NCBI GenBank assembly: GCA_030064765.1
Contig: JASJEG010000003.1
Span: 1-46,501 of the forward strand
Direction: 5' to 3'
Source: Acidimicrobiia bacterium
GTDB lineage: Bacteria > Actinomycetota > Acidimicrobiia > Spongiisociales > UBA5794
Length of the DNA stretch: 46,501 nt
Made by a program: the position numbers and the translations under genes. Below the pieces are notes generated by a model, which was given only the letters and a program-made list of their open reading frames with translations, made no database searches and had not been told where the DNA came from. How positions within the stretch are numbered: position 1 is the stretch's first letter; every line of letters begins with the position of its first letter. Below, one piece after another: positions 44,201 through 46,501 of the stretch.

Positions 44201-46501
44201 CGGTGAGCGTCACATCACCGGTGTTCTCCACGGTGATGGTGAAGGTGACCGTGTCACCAGGTCGGGCCTGCTGGGTGTTCGGGGTCTTGTCGATCGTGAT
44301 AGCCGGGTTGATGACATCAACATCGGCAGCGTCGCTATCGCTCACCGGGTCGCCGTTCGGGTCATCACCCGTCACGTCAGCCGTGTTGGTGAAGTCATCC
44401 GCAAGGGCGGTCATCGAGCAGTCGTAGCTCGTGGAGGCGCCAACTGCGAGAGCACCGACCGTGTTGTCACACGCCGGGGCGACGACGTCGGTAACGGTGA
44501 CATCGGTCAGGTCCACATCACCGGTGTTCTCCACGGTGATGGTGAAGGTGACGGTGTCCCCAGGACGCACCTGCTGGCTATCGGGGGTCTTGTCGATCGT
44601 GATCGCCGGGTTGATCACATCAACATTCGCACCATCACTGTCCCCTACCGGGTCGCCGTTCGGGTCATCGGCAGTGACCGAGGCGGTGTTGGTGAAGTCA
44701 TCGACACCGGCAGTCATCGAGCAGTCGTAGCTCGAGGACTCACCGGCTACGAGGTCACCGATCACGGCATCACAGCTCGGAGCAACAGCGTCAGTGACCG
44801 TGACATCGGTCAGGTCCACATCACCAGTGTTCTCCACGGTGATGGTGAAGGTGACCGTATCGGCAGGACGCGCCTGCTGAGTGTCCGGGGTCTTGTCGAT
44901 CGTGATGGCCGGGTTGATCACATCAACAGCAGCATCGTCGCTGTCGACAACGGGGTTACCCAACGGGTCGTCGCCGGTCACATCCGCAGTGTTGGTGAAG
45001 TCATCCGCACCGGCAGTCATCGAGCATGAGTACGTCTCGACCGCACCCGCAGCCAAGGAGGCAAACGTCGCATCACAGGCCGGAGCGACAGCATCGGAGA
45101 CCTCTACATCGGTAAGGACCACATCACCCGTGTTCTCCACCCGGATGTCAAAGGTCACCGTGTCACCGGGACGCACCTGCTGGCTATCAGGCGTCTTCTC
45201 GATATCGATAGCCGGGCCGATCACATCAACGTTGGCAGTGTCCGAATCAGTGACGGTGCCGCCGGCAGCATGGGTACCAACCACCGAAGCGACGTTGGTG
45301 AAGTCGGAAGTCACGTTGGCCAGCGAGCAGACGTAGGAGACCGAGGCGCCGGCAGCCAGATCACCGATCGCGCTGCCACAGGCCGGGACCAGTGCGTCCG
45401 TGACCTCGACATCGGTGAGATCAGCATCGCCGGTGTTCGTGACGGTGATCGTGAAAGTGGCAGTTCCTCCGGAGAGGACTTGCTGGTTGTCCGGGCTCTT
45501 GGTGATCTCGATGTCGGGATCGATGACGACAACGTCGGCGTCGTCGCTGTCGGTGACCGTTCCCCCGGCAGCGTGGGTGCCAACTACAGAAGCAGTGTTG
45601 GTGAAGTCAGCGGTCACGTTGCTCTGCGAGCAGGTGTACGAGGCGGAATCGCCCGGAGCCAGATCAACAATCGGACCGCCGCAGGCTGGAACCAGCGTGT
45701 CGGTGACGAGAACGTTGGTCAGCATCGAGTCGCCGGTGTTGACCACGGTGATGGTGAAGGAGGCATCGCTACCCGTGAGGATCGTTTGCGAGTTCGGGCT
45801 CTTGGTGATGCTGATGGCGGGATCGATGACGGTGACATCGGCACCGTCAGCATCCGAGACCGTGCCGCCGGCGGCATGCGAACCGACTGCCGAAGCAACG
45901 TTGGTGAAGCCGGCAGTCACACTGCTCAGCGAGCAGGTGTAGGAAGTTGAGGCACCAGCAGCCAGATCACCGATCACGCGGTCACAGTCCGGCGCCAGCA
46001 CGTCGGTCACCTCAACATCGGTGAGGCCGGCATCGCCGGTGTTGGTGACGGTGATCGTGAAGGTCGCCGCTGTGCCGGTCAGGATCGTCTGGCTGTCCGG
46101 TGTCTTCTCGATCTGGATAGCGGGGTCGATGACGGTGACATCGGCATCGTCGGAATCGGTGACGGTACCCCCGGCGGCATGCGATCCGACCACCGAGGCA
46201 ACGTTGGTGAAGCCGGCAGTCACGTTGGCAACTGAGCACGTATACGAGGTGGAGGCACCGGCAGCCAGATCACCGATCACGCTGTCACAGGCTGGGGCGA
46301 GTGCGTCGGTCACCTCAACATCGGTGAGGTCGGCATCGCCGGTGTTGGTGACGGTGATCGTGTAGGTCGCCGCTGTGCCGGTCAGGATCGTCTGGCTGTC
46401 CGGTGTCTTCTCGATCTCGATTGCCGGGGCGATTAGGTCGGTCGTGTGCGTGTCGTCGTCGGTGACGGGATCACCGTCCTCGTCGTCGCCGGTGGCGGTG
46501 C
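32259..46501 (-). CDS. Giant LPXTG surface protein with 41 or more ~101-residue repeats (5' truncated)
   Basis: At least 4,746 residues; the frame is open past the window edge, so the start and signal peptide are not seen. In order: 41 repeats of about 101 residues (46427-34011) of DUF11/DUF7507 type (PAIxIxKTPDxQxxxxGxTxTFxI ... NTGDxxLTxVxVTD ... APxCD ... GxxxxYxC ... FTNxAxVxG ... DSDxAxVDVI); three SdrD B-like domains (34010-33030, GSIGDxVxxDLNxDGVxDxGEPG); a cadherin-like domain (PPVAVDDEDVTDEDTPV, about 33026-32730); an Ig-like domain (PPGITLNPDGTFDGV, about 32720-32480); and the sortase signal LPFTG (32385-32399), a membrane helix and SRRR. It is probably covalently cell-wall linked as a long adhesin or fibre. 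No sortase gene is in the window. Its antisense ORFs are shadows. Confidence 0.93.
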   Translation of the reverse strand, partial: TATGDDEDGDPVTDDDTHTTDLIAPAIEIEKTPDSQTILTGTAATYTITVTNTGDADLTDVEVTDALAPACDSVIGDLAAGASTSYTCSVANVTAGFTNVASVVGSHAAGGTVTDSDDADVTVIDPAIQIEKTPDSQTILTGTAATFTITVTNTGDAGLTDVEVTDVLAPDCDRVIGDLAAGASTSYTCSLSSVTAGFTNVASAVGSHAAGGTVSDADGADVTVIDPAISITKSPNSQTILTGSDASFTITVVNTGDSMLTNVLVTDTLVPACGGPIVDLAPGDSASYTCSQSNVTADFTNTASVVGTHAAGGTVTDSDDADVVVIDPDIEITKSPDNQQVLSGGTATFTITVTNTGDADLTDVEVTDALVPACGSAIGDLAAGASVSYVCSLANVTSDFTNVASVVGTHAAGGTVTDSDTANVDVIGPAIDIEKTPDSQQVRPGDTVTFDIRVENTGDVVLTDVEVSDAVAPACDATFASLAAGAVETYSCSMTAGADDFTNTADVTGDDPLGNPVVDSDDAAVDVINPAITIDKTPDTQQARPADTVTFTITVENTGDVDLTDVTVTDAVAPSCDAVIGDLVAGESSSYDCSMTAGVDDFTNTASVTADDPNGDPVGDSDGANVDVINPAITIDKTPDSQQVRPGDTVTFTITVENTGDVDLTDVTVTDVVAPACDNTVGALAVGASTSYDCSMTALADDFTNTADVTGDDPNGDPVSDSDAADVDVINPAITIDKTPNTQQARPGDTVTFTITVENTGDVTLTDVAVTDAVARNCDATFASMAPGAVETYTCSMPALADDFINTASVTGDDPNGDPVGDSDDAAVDVINPAIDIDKTPDTQQVRPGDTATFTITVTNTGDVTLTDVAVSDAVAPACDATFASMAPGAVETYSCSMTAGADDFTNTASVTGDDPNGDPVGDSDSADVDVINPAIDIEKTPDTQQAREGDTVTFDIRVENTGDVALTDVAVSDVVAPNCDATFASMAPGAVQTYSCTMLAGADDFTNTASVTGDDPNDDPVSDSDTADVDVINPAITIAKTPNTQQARAGDTVTFTITVENTGDVTLTDVAVSDAVAPNCDASFVTMAPGAIETYDCTMTAGADDFTNTADVTGDDPLSNPVTDSDDADVDVINPAITIDKTPDSQQARPGDTVTFTITVENTGDVDLTDVTVSDVVAPSCDSVIGPLAVGASSSYDCTMIAGADDFTNTADVTGDDPNGDPVSDSDDADVDVINPAIDIEKTPDSQQARSGDTVSFDIRVENTGDVTLTSVSVTDAVAPSCDATFASMAPGAVQTYSCTMTAGADDFINVASVTGNDPNGDPVADSDDAAVDVINPAIDIQKTPDTQQARPGDTVTFTITVENTGDVTLTDVAVSDAVAPSCDASFASMAPGSIETYDCTMTALADDFTNTAAVAGDDPNGDPVSDSDDADVDVINPAITIQKTPDSQFALPGSTVTFTITVENTGDVDLTGVTVTDAVAPACDSVIGDLATGEISSYDCTMTAGALDFTNTADVTGDDPNGDPVTDDDTATVDVINPAITIDKTPDFQQVLANGTATFDITVTNTGDVDLTDVEATDPAAPACDNVIGNLAAGDSTTYTCSLANVTADFTNIASVVGTHAAGGTVTDSDTAEVDVIGPAIDIEKTPDTQQAREGDTVTFTITVENTGDVTLTDVTVTDAVAPSCDATFASMAPGAVESYTCTMTAAADDFTNTADVTADDPLNNPVTDADDANVDVINPAITIDKTPDTQQARDGDTVTFTITVENTGDVDLTGVIVTDAAAPACDNVIGALAAGASTSYDCSMTAGAFDFTNTADVTGDDPNGDPVTDSDGADVDVINPAIDLQKTPDSQQARPGDTVTFDIRVENTGDVTLTSVSVTDAVAPNCDATFASMAPGAVETYSCTMTALADDYINVASVTGDDPLNNPVTDSDTADVDVINPAITVDKTPDSQQARPGDTVTFTITVTNTGDVDLANVVVSDVVAPACDNTVGALTVGASSSYDCTMTALADDYINVASVTGDDPNGDPVADSDDAAVDVINPAITIDKTPDTQSALPGGTVTFDITVTNNGDVDLTGVAVTDVMAPNCDSTIGDLAVGESSSYQCTMTAGAVDFTNTADVTGDDPNGVAVTDSDDADVDVINPAIDIQKTPDNQQVLANGTATFTITVTNTGDVDLTNVAVTDPAAPACDNVIGSLAAGASTDYTCSLANVANDFTNIASVVGTHAAGGTVSDSDTADVDVIGPAIDIEKTPDSQQAREGDIVTFTIRVENTGDVTLTDVTVTDAVAPSCDAAFASMAPGAVETYTCTMTALADDFTNTANVTADDPLSNPVTDTDSADVDVIVPAISITKDPATQQAHDGDTITFTITVTNTGDVDLTGVAVTDAVAPACDTSIGDLAVGASVGYDCTMAAGAVDFTNTAEVTGNDPLGGPVSDSDSADVDIINPSILIEKGPDSQQAIAGGTVTFDITVTNNGDVVLSGVTVTDAAAPACDNVIGSLAAGASTTYSCTTTVGGGDFTNTASVTGDDPLGTPVSDSDSADVDVVNPAIDIAKNPNSQTLLGGETATFTITVTNIGDVPLSNVVVTDPQAPNCDATYPTLAVGASETYGCTLTNVTGDFTNVAVVAAEHPASPDPITDSDVADVEVIAPEIDIQKTPDTQTVVSGSDVTFTITVENTGDVDLTNVVVTDAQAPACDVTFATLLMGEIQTYDCTVTGVTSGFTNVADVAASEPSGGTVTDADTADVTVIDPSISIDKSPDSQTILPNGDATFTITVTNTGDAELTNVTVTDPQAPNCDASFASLATGASETYTCTLTGVPAGFTNVATVTAEDPLGNPVEDSDTADVVIEAPAIQITKTADTPVVVSGGDATFTITVTNIGTTPLTDVAVSDPLAPSCAATIGDLGVGASTTYSCTVTGVIADFTNTASVVGTHPLNGIVSDDDSADVDVIAPAISITKDPVTQQVLAGQDATFTITVENTGDVDLVGVIVTDALAPVCDNTIGALAVTEIVSYTCDVTAVSDFINTASVSGLDPLGNPVSDSDDAIVDVIAPDIQIEKTPDLQYVVTGDDVTFTITVTNTGDVDLTGVAVTDALAPACDATIGDLAAGVSTSYDCTVTGVTADFTNTAAVSGLDPLGNAVNDSDTADVDVIDPAISLTKDPATQQILSGQDANFTITVTNNGDSPLTNVIITDVQAPACDAVIPALGAGASTTVTCAASAVTSSFTNTASVVATHAAGGTVSDSDTADVEVLVPEVDIQKTPDLQVAGIGDTVTFDITVTNAGVVPLSNVTVTDALAPNCDASIGDLAVGASTTYSCTLTVTADLTNTAVVDATDAAGNPASDSDAADVDVVAPAISIEKTPDNQSVVLNGTPTFTITVTNTGDVDLSNVVITDALAPACDSTFAGLAVGANETYTCDGTATAADFTNTADVVADSVVGPVSDSDTADVTVLVPAIDIQKTPDNQLVGPDGTATFTITVTNAGATALTNVIVSDPLAPTCDATSATLPVGGVETYTCDVTGISGDFTNTASVTGDDPLGNPVTDSDTADVDFVDPAISIEKTPDLQTLLAVEDASFTITVTNTGDTDLTNVVITDPLAPGCEATFASLLIGASETVTCDVTAVAADFTNVASVNADTPLGTQVSDSDDALVDVVAPGVQIEKTPDSQQIHSGDDVTFTITVTNNGDQDLVDLTVTDALTPACDTTIAALAVGESTSYDCTTTGVIADFTNIAAVDGTDALGNPVSDSDDAAVDVINPAIDIQKTPDNQAVVINGTATFDITVTNTGDVDLTGVTVSDPAAPVCDNVIGDLAVGESSTYSCSLSGVAGDFTNTASVTGNDPIGETVSDSDTADVTVLVPAIDVQKTPDLQQARAGDTVDFTITVTNAGATPLTNVTVTDALAPACDTLIGDLAVGESASFTCSMVALADDFTNTASVTGSDPLDAPVSDSDTADVDVIGPAISIEKSPDGQTVVTGGSATFTIEVTNAGDVDLTDVAVTDTAVPACDASIGDLAVGESTSYTCSVSDVTADFTNTADVVGTDPIGSTVSDSDTADVTVLVPGIDIQKTPDTQTVVEGDDATFTIIVTNTGQTDLFNVTVSDPLAPACDNVIGDLPVGSAPVTYTCTAAAAASFTNTATVDSFDPLDNPVSDSDTADVVALVRSNINGTIAHDIAGDGAIDGGDLGLSGVDVTATWAGLDGVFGTTDDEVFTTTTDGNGDYSFDLVPPGEYQIDVDTADLPAGVDFQTLDPDATLDSATTLTLPEGTTYPDVDFAYTATGSIGDLVWLDLNDDGVQDPGEPGLGGIGVTVTWLGPDGVPGGGDDLVFATTTAPDGSYLVDGLPAGEFTVIIDGIPAGLSGDLDRTVTLGAAEARTDVDFPLVGTGSIGDQVFEDLNRDGVFDGGEPGVSNVTVDVTWAGPDGVIGTSDDVVFTTVTDDNGQYLVDGLPAGEYLVEIDETTIPADLGTAPPVTVSLPGGGSDLTADFPLVGNRPPVAVDDEDVTDEDTPVVITVLDDDSDPDGHSFAISTTTDPANGSIVVNPDGTITYTPDPGFVGVDTFTYTICELDGVVGGIPATGLCDTATVTVTIVEVNEPPGPEASFQSVVVGDPLSPMPVFDPDGGPVTVTYISGELPPGITLNPDGTFDGVTEEIGTYQVIVEVCDDDDPQICIIHTHTIAVTPLTLPGPGDDPDPDDPPDTLPFTGANFGDLLLAALVMLTAGAAMVLYSRRRTLSVPPRSNRRRVL
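32385..32399 (-). other. Sortase sorting motif LPFTG
   Basis: LPFTG, followed by ANFGDLLLAALVMLTAGAAMV (helix) and LYSRRR, is the full tripartite cell-wall sorting signal: cleavage between T and G, membrane helix, basic tail. Confidence 0.9.
34011..46427 (-). repeat. Tandem coding repeat array, 41 x about 303 bp
   Basis: Each unit encodes about 101 residues with two conserved Cys. By the start motif xAIxIxKTP/KDP/KSP, 41 units fit into 12,417 bp (mean 303 bp). Central units (about 45.2-39.4 kb) are most alike, with QQARPGDTVTFTITVENTGDV near-constant; units toward the C-terminus are more varied. Two main sub-types alternate: one with CDATFASMAPGAVETY and one with CDxxIGDLAxGxSxSY. The array continues beyond the window edge. 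Confidence 0.92.

Noticed and set aside
40935-45029. 1364-residue open frame on the plus strand
   Set aside because: Same shadow effect over the most uniform repeat units.
34011-46427. Regular spacing suggestive of CRISPR or a non-coding satellite
   Set aside because: The 303-bp period is a multiple of three, all units are in one frame, and they encode a known surface-protein repeat type.

Overview
The window (about 60-65% G+C by eye) reads as chromosomal DNA of a high-GC Gram-positive actinobacterium. Supporting points are two F420-type oxidoreductases, ECF sigma and TetR regulators, many GTG starts, antitoxin genes that look leaderless, and a giant surface protein ending in a sortase motif (LPFTG, membrane helix, Arg-rich tail). 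A member of Acidimicrobiia or a related lineage would fit, but that placement is inference.

Layout. 1-114 is the 3' end of an IS30-type transposase. 214-6795 (minus) holds a secreted HExxH protein, a small protein behind a DEAD-box helicase with a C-terminal RRM, a membrane-anchored META-domain protein and a double-length 6-phosphofructokinase. 7021-7785 carries a VapBC module abutting the remnant of an aminoglycoside phosphotransferase gene. 7851-10836 has a small exported membrane protein, an ECF sigma factor with its co-transcribed membrane partner behind a recognisable self-regulated promoter, and a DUF1353 protein. 11007-11521 and 16474-17020 are two MazEF-type modules. Between them lie an LLM-class oxidoreductase, a GH63-type glycosidase and a HAD hydrolase. 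17035-22843 (minus) is a tightly packed set: 4Fe-4S protein, TetR regulator, MFS exporter, SnoaL-like protein, saccharopine-dehydrogenase-like reductase, deazaflavin-dependent nitroreductase and a 2TM protein. 23152-31517 holds a SulP transporter, a PAP2 phosphatase, an unknown membrane protein, an ANT-like nucleotidyltransferase, an NAD(P)-binding protein, a flavodoxin, a small conserved protein and a MalT-type LuxR regulator. 31685-32056 encodes a lipoprotein.

The last 14.2 kb (32259 to the window edge, minus) is one open reading frame, incomplete at its 5' end: at least 4,746 residues with 41 visible repeats of about 101 residues (303 bp), three SdrD B-like domains, a cadherin-like and an Ig-like domain, and an LPXTG anchor. 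It is the dominant feature and probably a cell-wall adhesin or stalk.

The main observations beyond ordinary genes are: (i) a dispersed non-coding element present three times (122-187, 15955-16060, 32085-32190), with a conserved GGGCCT-N6-CGCCAAAAC core and a different strong hairpin after each; (ii) one copy of that element joining a small membrane ORF in frame to the HAD hydrolase; (iii) an in-frame TAG that separates a nitroreductase from a 24-residue membrane tail; (iv) sub-types and 6/12-unit higher-order periodicity inside the giant repeat array; and (v) operator-like palindromes at all three toxin-antitoxin, TetR and glycosidase promoters. No rRNA, tRNA or CRISPR was recognised.
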